Assembly: GCA_937975525.1 (NCBI GenBank)
Contig: CALJUJ010000702.1
Coordinates: 1-5,739 of the forward strand
Direction: 5' to 3'
Length of the DNA: 5,739 bases
From: an uncultured bacterium
GTDB taxonomy: Bacteria > Desulfobacterota > Binatia > HRBIN30
The notes under the pieces were generated by a model that was not told the DNA's origin, made no database searches, and saw nothing but the letters and a program-made list of their open reading frames with translations. Positions 5,738-5,739 of the stretch are shown one piece after another. Every line of letters starts with the position of its first letter. Position 1 is the first letter of the stretch. A program made the position numbers and the translations under genes.

Positions 5738-5739
5738 CG

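Overview
This is a high-GC bacterial window that looks like accessory chromosome from a Gram-negative, possibly uncultured lineage. Pointers are Sec signal peptides, a surface protein with a C-terminal sorting-type tail (PT motif, hydrophobic helix, basic end), a GlcD-type flavoprotein and a dispersed palindromic repeat. The species cannot be named from the sequence.

Layout, left to right. (1) 1-232, minus strand: the first 77 codons of a glycolate-oxidase GlcD-type FAD-linked oxidoreductase, which runs off the left edge. (2) 233-496: divergent intergenic region with a solo half copy of the repeat family (311-368). (3) 497-1270, plus strand: an exported protein of unknown family, open in one frame except for an in-frame TAG at 731-733, so probably a nonsense-mutated gene. 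(4) 1335-3947, plus strand: the centrepiece, an 870-residue exported protein with the architecture of animal CLCA proteins. It has a zincin with HExxHxxxGxxDE, a VWA domain with a complete MIDAS, a beta-sandwich and a CLCA-type beta domain. A bacterial IPT/TIG domain and an IPTL/PEP-CTERM-like tail are added at the C-terminus. (5) 3948-4508: no gene; a strong hairpin (3971-4017), a full repeat copy A (4050-4270) and a weak hairpin. (6) 4509-5169, minus strand: a hicA-hicB toxin-antitoxin pair in which hicB is intact and hicA is broken by a stop and a frameshift. (7) 5170-5739: no convincing gene; an unexplained open stretch upstream of hicA, full repeat copy B (5436-5663), and the start of another copy (C) cut by the window edge.

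How the parts relate. The interrupted exported gene and the CLCA-like gene are co-directional, 64 bases apart, and could be one transcript, presumably supplying surface or secreted factors. The hicAB remnant lies between two direct copies (A and B) of the same repeat of about 220 bp. That suggests a module gained, or removable, by recombination between repeats. Two decayed genes plus four repeat copies in under 6 kb point to a plastic region. The most interesting items are the CLCA-like protein and the repeat family.
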